A stretch of DNA of 7,111 nt, taken from assembly GCA_028700095.1 (NCBI GenBank), contig JAQVTJ010000082.1:1-7111 (forward strand), in the 5' to 3' direction. The position numbers and the translations under genes were made by a program. The stretch is from Methanobacterium sp. (GTDB lineage: Archaea > Methanobacteriota > Methanobacteria > Methanobacteriales > Methanobacteriaceae). The notes below the pieces were generated by a model, which was given only the letters and a program-made list of their open reading frames with translations, searched no databases and was not told the origin of the DNA. This document shows, one piece after another, positions 1 to 6,991 of the stretch (within the stretch, counting starts at the first letter, position 1; each line of letters begins with the position of its first letter).

Positions 1-2202
1 GTAAAAACAAAAGATCTGGGAATAGAAATAGAAATATTTGGACATGGTGCATTATGCTACTCTTACTCAGGACAATGTCTATTATCTTCATTTATAGGTG
101 GTAGAAGCGGAAATAAAGGGATGTGTGCCCAGTCTTGTCGTAAAAAATATAAATTAGTCACAGGAAAAGTTGACAAGTACCATAAACCCTTAAACATTAA
201 ATCTATAGATATTAAGGATAAATATCTTCTTTCAACACGGGATCTGGCATTGTATAATAATTTGGATATGATATCAAATATTAATTTAAATTCTCTGAAA
301 ATTGAAGGTCGTATGAAATCACCAGAATATGTAGCAATAGTTGTAGATATTTATAGAAAAGCTCTTGATGCAATATTATCTGGTAAGTGGAAAGAAAATT
401 CTCAAGATATTTCTAAATTAAAATTAGCATTTAATCGGAAATTTACTGGAGGATATTTAACAGAAGATAGTAGAGAATTAATTATGGGGTGTGACACACC
501 TGGAAATAGAGGTCTTTACATTGGAAAAATACAAAAATATGATGAAAAAACCAATACAACAATTATAAAGGTTAAAAATAGATATAAACTTGAAATAGGT
601 GATGGTATTGTCTTCAAATATTCTACTGACAAATATGAAAATATTTCTAAAAAACCAAATAAATTTTTAAAAACATGTGGAATGGCCATAGAAAAATCAC
701 CAATTTATAAAGCTGATAAATTAATATTAAAAACAGAAAAACCTGTTAAAGAAGGTGCAAAGCTGTATCTTACCCGTTCAATTTCCTTGAATCATGAGGC
801 AATTAAAATAATTAAAGATAGACCTAGTCCTTCTATTCCCATAGATATTGTAATGTGGTGGGATAATGAGTTATATGCCCATTTAAAAGGTGAATTTATA
901 GGATTCCATGGTAATAAATATAAAATTCATTTAAAATCATCATTTAAAATGGAAAAAGCGATTAATAAGCCTTTAAGTGCCGATCAAATAGAAAAACAGC
1001 TTCAAAAAACAGGTGAAACATCATTTATACTTGGGGAAGTTTTAATAAACTATCCGGGTAATCTTTTCATATCACTTAGTAAATTAAATAATTTCAGAAG
1101 AGAATTTCTAGAAAAATCACAACACAAACTTTTGTTAAGTTACAAACCTGCTCCATCCAATGTTAAAGAAGCAGTTAAAAGATTTAATAATATTAAAAAA
1201 ATGTTAATATCATCAAGGGATTTTATAGAAACAAATAATAATATATTAGATCTTGCAGTTTATGCAGATAATGTAGATGCAGTTAAAGGTGCGTTGGAAA
1301 ATGGTGTTAAAAGAATTTATTTCGAAGTAGATCCGGATAATTTAAATATTCCATGTGCTAGTTCTAAAAATTTAGAAACCATGTATGATAGTTCTGTAGA
1401 TATATTAGAAATAGGAAGAGTTGTATCTGTTTTAAAACATGTTTGTAAATTATGTAATAAGAACAAAACAGAATTTTTTTGGAAATGGCCACAAATAACC
1501 CACCAATATCAAATTAATCAATATTATGATGTTTTAAATCAATTAACAGATGATTTGCATAATATTATGGTGGATCATATAGGTGTGGCAGAAGAATTAA
1601 AAAAAATTGCACCTAATCTAGTAATATATGGATCTGCAGGTCTAAATATTTGGAATAAACAAACAGTTTTACAGCTTAAAAAGACATTTAGTTCCATTAC
1701 ACCTTCTGCAGAAATATCTAAAGAAGAATTGGGAAAAATTATTCATGGTTCAAAATTAGATAATATGAAAATTAACTTTGAATTAGTTGTACAAGGAAAT
1801 GTTGATACACTTATAGCAAAGGATTGTTTACTTTCTTTAGTTGTAAATGATAATAAAAATATGGGGAATAGATTTTGGGGAATCCAAGATGGAAAAAAAC
1901 AAATTTTTCCATTAAAAATTGATGTAGAAGGTCATACACATATTCTAAACTCTGTGGAACTCTGTTTAATTGATTATCTCCATGAAATTTCTCAAATTGG
2001 TATTGGTTGTGTTGTAATAGATCTTAGATCAAAAACATATCATTATGCTAGAGATATGATATTAATTTACAAAAAAGGATTAGAATATATTAAAAGAAAA
2101 GAAAATTCCGGGAAAAATATGAATAAACTTAAATCTGAAATTAAAGCCATATCTACGGGTGGAATTACAACAGGAAATTTTTTAAAAGGAATTAAAGAAT
2201 AG
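1..2202 (+). CDS. U32 family peptidase-like protein with DUF3656, 5' partial
   Basis: The frame is open from base 1, so the gene starts outside the window; the ATG at 121 is internal. The 733 visible residues begin just before the U32 signature (EIFGHGALC, then YSGQC), giving C19-x6-C26, followed by C42-x3-C46. A second hallmark, SLKIEGRMKSPEYVA, lies at about 98-112. A DUF3656-like segment follows at about 275-370 (KPLSADQIEKQLQKTGETSF, then LSKLNNFRREFL). From about 415 a second U32-like repeat begins (LAVYADNVDAVKGALENGVK) and runs to LVVQGN and the Cys residues near 608 and 653. Known relatives, RlhA and TrhP in E. coli, hydroxylate cytidine in 23S rRNA or uridine in tRNA, and in UbiU/UbiV and TrhP-type members the cysteines hold an Fe-S cluster. 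The peptidase name is historical. An RNA-hydroxylation role here is inference; family membership is firm. The gene converges on the secreted-protein gene. Confidence 0.93.
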   Translation, partial: VKTKDLGIEIEIFGHGALCYSYSGQCLLSSFIGGRSGNKGMCAQSCRKKYKLVTGKVDKYHKPLNIKSIDIKDKYLLSTRDLALYNNLDMISNINLNSLKIEGRMKSPEYVAIVVDIYRKALDAILSGKWKENSQDISKLKLAFNRKFTGGYLTEDSRELIMGCDTPGNRGLYIGKIQKYDEKTNTTIIKVKNRYKLEIGDGIVFKYSTDKYENISKKPNKFLKTCGMAIEKSPIYKADKLILKTEKPVKEGAKLYLTRSISLNHEAIKIIKDRPSPSIPIDIVMWWDNELYAHLKGEFIGFHGNKYKIHLKSSFKMEKAINKPLSADQIEKQLQKTGETSFILGEVLINYPGNLFISLSKLNNFRREFLEKSQHKLLLSYKPAPSNVKEAVKRFNNIKKMLISSRDFIETNNNILDLAVYADNVDAVKGALENGVKRIYFEVDPDNLNIPCASSKNLETMYDSSVDILEIGRVVSVLKHVCKLCNKNKTEFFWKWPQITHQYQINQYYDVLNQLTDDLHNIMVDHIGVAEELKKIAPNLVIYGSAGLNIWNKQTVLQLKKTFSSITPSAEISKEELGKIIHGSKLDNMKINFELVVQGNVDTLIAKDCLLSLVVNDNKNMGNRFWGIQDGKKQIFPLKIDVEGHTHILNSVELCLIDYLHEISQIGIGCVVIDLRSKTYHYARDMILIYKKGLEYIKRKENSGKNMNKLKSEIKAISTGGITTGNFLKGIKE

Positions 2203-2210
2203 TAGTAGTT

Positions 2211-2263
2211 TATAATTTTTTTGTAAAAAACAATAAAACAGTTTTTTTTTAAATAAAAAAAAA
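2211..2263. terminator. T-tract terminator region downstream of the U32 gene, possibly two-way
   Basis: Nine bases after the U32 stop codon come a T7 run (2216-2222) and then a T9 run (2242-2250). The T9 is followed by AAAT and an A9 run (2255-2263), so the minus strand also carries a T9. Archaeal RNA polymerase terminates at T-rich tracts with little need for a hairpin. The position between converging genes suits termination from both sides. Termination itself is inferred. Confidence 0.55.
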
Positions 2264-2297
2264 TAGACATCCGTCCAATACCATGTATTTGTTGAAT

Positions 2298-2341
2298 AAA
2301 AGAAAATAATTAAAGTTTTAATCCTATTATTATTTTCTTTT
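2298..2341. terminator. 13-bp perfect inverted repeat in the convergent spacer
   Basis: AAAAGAAAATAAT at 2298-2310 is exactly complementary to ATTATTTTCTTTT at 2329-2341, with an 18-base spacer. On either strand the second arm is T-rich, so it could act as a hairpin/T-rich terminator for both converging transcripts. It lies 62 bases beyond the stop codon of the minus-strand gene. In such A/T-rich DNA some inverted repeats arise by chance, but 13 perfect pairs with internal G/C is a fair signal. Confidence 0.4.
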
Positions 2342-2402
2342 CTTTTAGATAGAAGTTTATATTGACAGGATCCATCTAATATGGGTTTATAATAAATTTT
2401 TA

Positions 2403-3359
2403 TTATTTTAGATTTACTTGACCAATAAATTTAATTTTAGGAATTTTTGGCAATCTATTTCCCTTGATTAAATGTCCATTGTATATTATATTATCTGGTG
2501 TGCCTCTGCAATTTGATGCCCATATTTTAACTAGGGTTGAATAGTAAACTTTTTCTTTATGGTTCATTATTTCATAGGTGATTATGTTACGCCTGTTAAT
2601 ACCCCATCTATCTGTAGTTTCTAAGTTTATAGCTGATAATATCGGATTTCTTATGCTAGCATATCCATTTCTATAATATATAGGATGATTAGGTACACTA
2701 ACATATTCTCCATCATGTATTTTAAATACAGTCTTTTTTAATGCTCCATTATTATATATAACAATACCTATTGTATTATCTGGTGATTTAATTAGAAAAT
2801 GTCCTATTCCCATTTTTTTCAAAATTTTATAAGCTTTATTGACAGTGCCAGATGTTATATGGCCGGAATTTGAAGTTTTTCCTGCTAGGTTTTCAAGCTC
2901 TTTATTCAATTGTGGAATATCTGATCCTCCTGCTGAAACTATCCAACCATCACGTGATATTATGGTATGGAAAGAATAGCCATTAACAGTTTTATATTCT
3001 TTTATTGCTTTTTTATTATACCATTTTATATTGGTAAAATATAGATTAACTTGGTATGTAGAATCTCTTCTGTAAGAAAATATATCATATCCATCCTTAA
3101 CATGTAAAAATACAGAACAACACCCATTATTAGCAGTTTTAGTCTGTGTTTTAGGGTTATATTTATGAGTTTTTGTTGTAGGGATTTTTTCTGGTATTTT
3201 CATGTTAGTAGCATATTTTTGAAAAGGGATTTCTGGAATTTTGGAAGTGATTTGTGGATTTTTTAAGATAGAGTTACTTGCAGCTGCTAAACTAATAACA
3301 AAAAATAATGCTAAAAAAATTGTTAAAATTATTATTTTCTTTTTATGGAATATTTGCAT
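2403..3359 (-). CDS. Secreted protein, possible N-terminal-nucleophile (Ntn) hydrolase
   Basis: I chose the ATG at 3359 because it starts a textbook signal peptide: MQIFHKKK, a hydrophobic core, then SLAAAS with likely cleavage after AAA. The frame extends to an ATG at 3410 (335 residues), which would place 17 odd residues before the signal; neither start has a clear Shine-Dalgarno. Numbering from the 3410 start, a Lys/Pro/Thr-rich linker (about 45-95) leads to NNGCCSVFLHV (C97, C98), then YRRDSTY (R114, R115, D116), IGHFLIKSPDN (202-212), GEYVSVPNHP (N241, H242) and DRWGINRRN (267-275). There is no C-terminal anchor. Gly-Cys followed about 16-19 residues later by Arg and Asp, then a later Asn and Arg, recalls self-cleaving Ntn hydrolases (penicillin acyltransferase C45, choloylglycine hydrolase C59). 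I recall similar sequences only from Methanobacteriales secreted or adhesin-like proteins. The hydrolase role and substrate are inferred. It lies downstream of the TSUP gene on the same strand. Confidence 0.8.
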   Translation of the reverse strand: MQIFHKKKIIILTIFLALFFVISLAAASNSILKNPQITSKIPEIPFQKYATNMKIPEKIPTTKTHKYNPKTQTKTANNGCCSVFLHVKDGYDIFSYRRDSTYQVNLYFTNIKWYNKKAIKEYKTVNGYSFHTIISRDGWIVSAGGSDIPQLNKELENLAGKTSNSGHITSGTVNKAYKILKKMGIGHFLIKSPDNTIGIVIYNNGALKKTVFKIHDGEYVSVPNHPIYYRNGYASIRNPILSAINLETTDRWGINRRNIITYEIMNHKEKVYYSTLVKIWASNCRGTPDNIIYNGHLIKGNRLPKIPKIKFIGQVNLK

Positions 3360-3438
3360 CACTTTTATATAAAATATATAATGTAAAAGTGTTAATATAC
3401 ATTTAACCATTTAATAGAATTAAAGTATATCCATATAT

Positions 3439-3446
3439 TTTATAAA
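3439..3446 (-). promoter_or_regulatory. TATA box-like element upstream of the secreted-protein gene
   Basis: On the minus strand 3446-3439 reads TTTATAAA, a good archaeal TATA match, in the gap between the TSUP stop codon and the secreted-protein gene. At the usual distance of about 26 bases, transcription would begin near 3416. That gives an almost leaderless mRNA for the ATG at 3410, or a leader of about 57 bases for the ATG at 3359. A/T-rich DNA makes chance matches common. Confidence 0.4.
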
Positions 3447-3469
3447 GATTATTCTGTAATTTTTTTTAA

Positions 3470-4297
3470 TTATACTGGAATATTTAGCCAGCTAAATATA
3501 CCTATCATCTTTAAACCCATATAAAACATAACTGTAATATATAAATATCTTAATTCTTTCTCAGGAATGTTATGAGCTGCTTTTACACCTAACTGTGCCA
3601 TTAAAACACTGCTAATGGAAAGTGTTATTAATTGTATTAAATTAACATATCCAATGGAATAGGGAGGTAATCCTATAATATTAACACCATTTAATATATA
3701 GGCCATAATTCCCTCTAGGGATGTGAAAATTAAAACAGCTGTTGATGTTCCAATAGCACGATGCATACTAAAACCCATTAATATAGATAAAATTGGAACC
3801 AATATAATACCTCCACCTATACCAAGAAATCCTGAAAGAATACCTGCTATTAATCCAATTACTAAATATTTTAAAATACCATTTTTAGGTTTAGAATCAT
3901 ATTGAGGATATTTAATTAAAATCATGACTATGGCTACAACTAATACTAAAATCCCGAAAATTAATTTTAAATAATTTCCTAAAATATTAGATGCCACAGT
4001 ACCTCCTATAAATGCTGCAATTATTCCAGAAATTCCCATGAAAATTGTTGGTTCTTTTAACACCACCCCCCTATGCATATGGCCAATGGCTCCGCTGAGT
4101 GCTGTGGGCAGAATCACAGCAAGACTAGTTCCAAATGCAACTCTAATTGCAATTGTTATATCTGTTCCTAATGATGTAAGTAGAAAAAATTGGATAGGTA
4201 TCATTATAAAACCCCCACCTACACCTAATAAACCTGAAATAAAACCAACAAATACACCTGTAAAAAGTAATATAGTAATATATAATAAAAAATCCAT
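3470..4297 (-). CDS. TSUP (TauE/SafE) family membrane transporter
   Basis: This 275-residue integral membrane protein, the usual size for the family, is hydrophobic nearly throughout, with about seven to eight predicted helices. It shows the internal duplication typical of TSUP: GFISGLLGVGGG at 18-29 is echoed by GILSGFLGIGGG at 152-163, and AFGTSLA at 54-60 by AIGTSTA at 181-187. The short charged loop PQYDSKPKNG (131-140) separates the halves. Family members move sulfite, sulfonates, sulfoacetate, thiosulfate or other small anions across the cytoplasmic membrane; the substrate here cannot be read from sequence. The ATG at 4297 is supported by GGAG at 4306-4303, five bases upstream. The minus strand shows no T tract after the stop, so readthrough into the secreted-protein gene is possible. 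Confidence 0.93.
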   Translation of the reverse strand: MDFLLYITILLFTGVFVGFISGLLGVGGGFIMIPIQFFLLTSLGTDITIAIRVAFGTSLAVILPTALSGAIGHMHRGVVLKEPTIFMGISGIIAAFIGGTVASNILGNYLKLIFGILVLVVAIVMILIKYPQYDSKPKNGILKYLVIGLIAGILSGFLGIGGGIILVPILSILMGFSMHRAIGTSTAVLIFTSLEGIMAYILNGVNIIGLPPYSIGYVNLIQLITLSISSVLMAQLGVKAAHNIPEKELRYLYITVMFYMGLKMIGIFSWLNIPV

Positions 4298-4346
4298 GTT
4301 AACTCCAAATATCTATTCTACAAATCATTTTAAAATCTGTTTTTAT

Positions 4347-4354
4347 TTTATATA
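4347..4354 (-). promoter_or_regulatory. TATA box for the TSUP gene
   Basis: The minus strand reads TATATAAA at 4354-4347. Centred near 4350, it predicts a start site near 4324 and a leader of about 27 bases that contains the GGAG ribosome binding site at 4306-4303. Spacing fits an archaeal promoter well, though the surrounding DNA is so A/T-rich that other boxes are possible. Confidence 0.5.
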
Positions 4355-4560
4355 ATAGAAATATATTATTTTATTTAAATTAAATAGTTTCCAATTAAAA
4401 ATTTAAAAAAAATTATTTATTAAAAATAGTTTGATAGGACTTTAATATTATAGTAGATGTTTAAAAATGTGAATTTTTATAGAAAAGTATTTAATAATGA
4501 GAATATTTTATTTTTAAAAAATAATAGTAAAGGATTCTATTAAATATACAAAAATTTAAT

Positions 4561-4583
4561 GTTTAACTAAACATATATAAAAG
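4561..4583 (+). promoter_or_regulatory. TATA-like box with an adjoining GTTTAACTAAAC palindrome
   Basis: ATATATAAAAG at 4573-4583 is a candidate archaeal TATA box for the MutS-like gene, predicting a start near 4602 and a leader of about 95 bases. Directly before it, GTTTAACTAAAC (4561-4572) has perfect 5-base arms around AC. It occupies the BRE position, where a repressor could block TFB. Competing TATA-like boxes occur at 4605-4610 and 4635-4642 (TTTATATT, start near 4664). The operator idea is inference. Confidence 0.3.
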
Positions 4584-4688
4584 ATAAATAAGTTTGGTTA
4601 AAGATTTATACTTCTCATATGGACTCTTAAACCATTTATATTGGATAAGAATATTTATTATTTAATTAGATAAAGAAATTTATATAAT

Positions 4689-4694
4689 GGTGGT
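4689..4694 (+). promoter_or_regulatory. Ribosome binding site fixing a TTG start
   Basis: GGTGGT lies three bases before the TTG at 4698 and can pair with the ACC-containing 3' end of archaeal 16S rRNA. The nearby ATG at 4687 is in another frame and meets a stop after six codons. This supports TTG as the true start of the MutS-like gene. Confidence 0.65.
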
Positions 4695-4697
4695 AGT

Positions 4698-6593
4698 TTG
4701 GATTTAAAGAAAATAAAAGGGATAGGCAGTCGTCAGGCAGATAAAATACTTTCAAGCTTTGGTAGTGAGAAAGAATTTATTGAAGCTGTAAAAAACTATG
4801 AAGTGGATCGTATAACAAGTATAGAAGGAGTAAGTCAGAAAAAAGCAATTCATATAATAAACAATATCCTAGGTAATCCAAGTAAAGAATTTCTTAAAAC
4901 TGATCAAGCTATCCAAATATATGATGATATAATAGGTAGAATGCTTAAGTTTGCCAATACCAAATACTGTGAAAATAGGATACTTCTAATGAGTCCTCTT
5001 AAAAATCACACAAGCATCATGGAAAATATTGATTTTATTATGAAAGCTAAGCATTTAGTTAGCATACTACCATTAGATGAGTTAAGATTTTTACTTAAAA
5101 AAGTAGATTACCTGGAAGAACCCAAACCCATGTATGATCCATCAAATGCAATATTGGTTGAAACAAAAGAGGACTATCATCAACTTATTGATATGGGTCT
5201 TAACAGATACTGTCCAATAATAACAGGAGAAGAACTTGAAAATCCAGAAAACTTTGAATTTATTGTCTATGTATACAATGAAGGTTTAATGGAATTTGAA
5301 TCCCAAAATATTGCAATGGTAAATAATTCATCAGAAATATATGAAATTATTCCAGAAGTGATATTATCATATTATAAAAAAAATTATTCAATAATACAAA
5401 ATACTCTTAAAATAAAAAAAATATTAGGATATGATTCAATTCTTGGAGATGTTATTGAAATTATTGATTCTATAAAATCAGATAATATAGATGAAACAAT
5501 TTTTGAAAATGCAGCAGAAGAATCTAAACGTAAAGCAGATTTAAAACTTGAAGAAGCAATTAAAAAAGTGGATCTTAAAGGTGATGAAATATTAGATCTT
5601 TTAAATGAAGGTATGCCTAAAAAGATACAATCAATATTTGATGAAGTAATAGCTGAAGCCATGAAAGAAGTGCGTAAAAATACAGGATGCTCATTTGATC
5701 CATTTATACAAAAATATCCAATTGAAATTGATAATGAAGAAATTGAAAGGATAAAGAAACAAGAAATATCCAAAAAATATGTAAATGCACATGAAGAAAA
5801 TGTGAAAGCTGCTAAAACACTTTCAAAAATGAAACCCCTAGTAGAAAATGAAATACATGAGATTTTACTTTTTGACTATGAATTTGCACTGGGATGTTTT
5901 GCATATTATTATAATTTAAATCCTCCTGAAATTGGAAATGGATTTAGTTTCCATAATGGTATACATCTAAACTTAGCATTAGAAAACAGTATAGAAATTC
6001 AAAAAATAGATTATACATTAGAATCACCCCACAATGTTGTACTCTTAACAGGAGCTAATAGTGGTGGTAAAACAACACTTCTAGAAACCATCGCTCAAAT
6101 TTGTATAATGTCACAAATGGGACTTCCAGTATGTGCAAGCCAAGCACGTGTTAAACTTGTTGATGAAATTTATTTCTTCACAAAAAAACGTTCATTAGAT
6201 GCAGGAGCATTTGAATCATTTTTAAAAACTTTTATACCAATAGTAACCCTCGATACAGATAAATTAATATTATTAGATGAATTAGAAGCCATAACAGAAC
6301 TTGAAGCAGCAGTAAAAATTATATCAAGTTTCATGGATTTTATAAGGGAATCAAATTCCCTTGCAGTGATTGTAACACATATGGCTAGGGAAATATTAAA
6401 ATATACCAATGTACGGGTAGATGGAATAGAAGCTAAAGGTTTAGATGAAAACTATAATCTCATAGTAGATAGAACACCACGCATGGATTATTTTGCAAGA
6501 AGTACACCTGAACTTATATTAAGAAGAATGTATGAAAAAACAGATGATAATAAATTAAAAGATATATACAGACAAGTTCTAGAAAAATTTTAA
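4698..6593 (+). CDS. Archaeal MutS-like (MutS2-related) DNA-binding ATPase with N-terminal helix-hairpin-helix
   Basis: The protein has 631 residues from a TTG start. Residues 1-58 hold two helix-hairpin-helix units (IKGIGSRQADKIL and IEGVSQKKAIHII), a DNA-backbone-binding module. The middle (about 65-440) is helical and highly charged at 250-385, matching the MutS core/clamp. The C-terminal ABC-type ATPase shows Walker A GANSGGKTT (452-460), Walker B LILLDELE (523-530) followed by AITELEAA in place of the usual Gly-Arg-Gly-Thr, and the switch His in IVTHMAREI (H561). It lacks the N-terminal mismatch-reading domain with Phe-x-Glu, and it ends without the C-terminal Smr nuclease domain of the roughly 780-residue bacterial MutS2. 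Canonical mismatch repair is therefore unlikely; a role in branched-DNA or recombination control is inferred from MutS2-type relatives. It stands alone on its strand with its own terminator. Confidence 0.9.
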   Translation: MDLKKIKGIGSRQADKILSSFGSEKEFIEAVKNYEVDRITSIEGVSQKKAIHIINNILGNPSKEFLKTDQAIQIYDDIIGRMLKFANTKYCENRILLMSPLKNHTSIMENIDFIMKAKHLVSILPLDELRFLLKKVDYLEEPKPMYDPSNAILVETKEDYHQLIDMGLNRYCPIITGEELENPENFEFIVYVYNEGLMEFESQNIAMVNNSSEIYEIIPEVILSYYKKNYSIIQNTLKIKKILGYDSILGDVIEIIDSIKSDNIDETIFENAAEESKRKADLKLEEAIKKVDLKGDEILDLLNEGMPKKIQSIFDEVIAEAMKEVRKNTGCSFDPFIQKYPIEIDNEEIERIKKQEISKKYVNAHEENVKAAKTLSKMKPLVENEIHEILLFDYEFALGCFAYYYNLNPPEIGNGFSFHNGIHLNLALENSIEIQKIDYTLESPHNVVLLTGANSGGKTTLLETIAQICIMSQMGLPVCASQARVKLVDEIYFFTKKRSLDAGAFESFLKTFIPIVTLDTDKLILLDELEAITELEAAVKIISSFMDFIRESNSLAVIVTHMAREILKYTNVRVDGIEAKGLDENYNLIVDRTPRMDYFARSTPELILRRMYEKTDDNKLKDIYRQVLEKF

Positions 6594-6600
6594 CAATATT

Positions 6601-6644
6601 AATATTATTTAGATAAAAATAATATTCTAGATCTTTATTTTTTT
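6601..6644 (+). terminator. Hairpin plus T7 terminator of the MutS-like gene
   Basis: AATATTATTT (6601-6610) and AAATAATATT (6617-6626) form a perfect 10-bp stem with a 6-base loop, seven bases after the stop codon. A T3-A-T7 tract follows at 6634-6644. The stem is all A/T and therefore weak, but the T tract alone suits archaeal termination. The rest of 6645-6760 shows no gene. Confidence 0.55.
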
Positions 6645-6767
6645 AAAAACATGGAAATATAAAAGGAATATTATTTTTTTGATATTGTGATTATTGGATT
6701 TTATTGTATAAATTATAAATATGGAAATTATTGTAAAATCATAAGAAAAATAAGTTTATAATAAGAA

Positions 6768-6888
6768 TGGCCGGCAACGTCAAAAGCTTCCCATAGCCAC
6801 TAAGCCACAGTACAACCAAAAACGCAGGAAGACTTTACTTCTGGGATCGAAACGAGACCAGGTGTAACCCCACCGCTATGGCCGCCGA
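6768..6888 (-). rRNA. 5S ribosomal RNA, copy 1
   Basis: The minus strand reads CGGCGGCCATAGCGGTGGGG at the 5' end, then the conserved core with ACACCTGGTCTCG, TTCGATCCCAGAAG and CCTGCG, and ends at GTTGCCGGCC. The terminal helix pairs 6881-6887 with 6772-6778 (seven pairs, two of them G-U). Length is close to 120 bases, normal for 5S. It stands out as G/C-rich in A/T-rich surroundings. Exact ends are uncertain by a few bases. A T5 run on the minus strand (6750-6746) follows and may end the transcript. It is transcribed toward the MutS-like gene, and no 23S lies between the two 5S copies. Confidence 0.93.
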
Positions 6889-6904
6889 ACCAATGATAAT
6901 TATA

Positions 6905-6912
6905 TTTATAAA
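6905..6912 (-). promoter_or_regulatory. Possible TATA box between the two 5S genes
   Basis: The minus strand reads TTTATAAA at 6912-6905, centred about 20 bases upstream of 5S copy 1. That is shorter than the usual 25-27 bases, so a start here would fall at or just inside the 5S sequence. It could be a real promoter for copy 1, or simply A/T-rich spacer within a joint transcript. Confidence 0.25.
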
Positions 6913-6991
6913 AATTTTGTAATTACTATTTTTTTAGAATCTAAATTAAATAATATTAATAAGTGTGTATATGGGTATTTTATGATAAGAA

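Larger units (their letters stand above)
4298..4697. other. Divergent intergenic region between the TSUP and MutS-like genes
   Basis: About 400 bases of almost pure A/T with no convincing gene on either strand. It holds the TSUP promoter at its left end and the MutS-like promoter candidates at its right end. The middle (about 4380-4560) contains only A/T-rich sequence, including the palindromic run TTATTTTTAAAAAATAA at 4508-4524, which may be chance. I see no tRNA or structured RNA. Confidence 0.6.

Noticed and set aside
2067..2270. Minus-strand open frame of 67 codons over the U32 3' end
   Set aside because: Phe/Ile/Tyr-rich low-complexity translation arising from A/T runs and overlapping the conserved U32 C-terminus.
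3723..3905. Plus-strand open frame of 60 codons within the TSUP gene
   Set aside because: Antisense shadow of the Gly-rich membrane motif; no recognisable protein and no ribosome binding site seen.
4038..4355. Plus-strand open frame of 105 codons opposite the start of the TSUP gene
   Set aside because: It lies almost wholly antisense to the well-supported TSUP gene. Its Pro/Ile/Asn-rich translation matches no family and follows from the repeated hydrophobic codons of the other strand.
4508..4524. TTATTTTTAAAAAATAA palindrome as an operator or RNA hairpin
   Set aside because: Pure A/T low-complexity sequence with no loop; such palindromes are expected by chance in this spacer.
5384..5773. 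Minus-strand open frame of 129 codons inside the MutS-like gene
   Set aside because: Ser/Ile-rich translation typical of the reverse strand of a Glu/Lys/Asp-rich coding stretch; no family resemblance.
6170..6409. Minus-strand open frame of 79 codons over the ATPase region of the MutS-like gene
   Set aside because: Antisense to the Walker B and switch-His motifs, which fix the real frame.
6888..6984. A tRNA or small RNA between the two 5S genes
   Set aside because: The spacer is A/T-rich, with no cloverleaf arms, no T-loop sequence and no G/C-rich stem.
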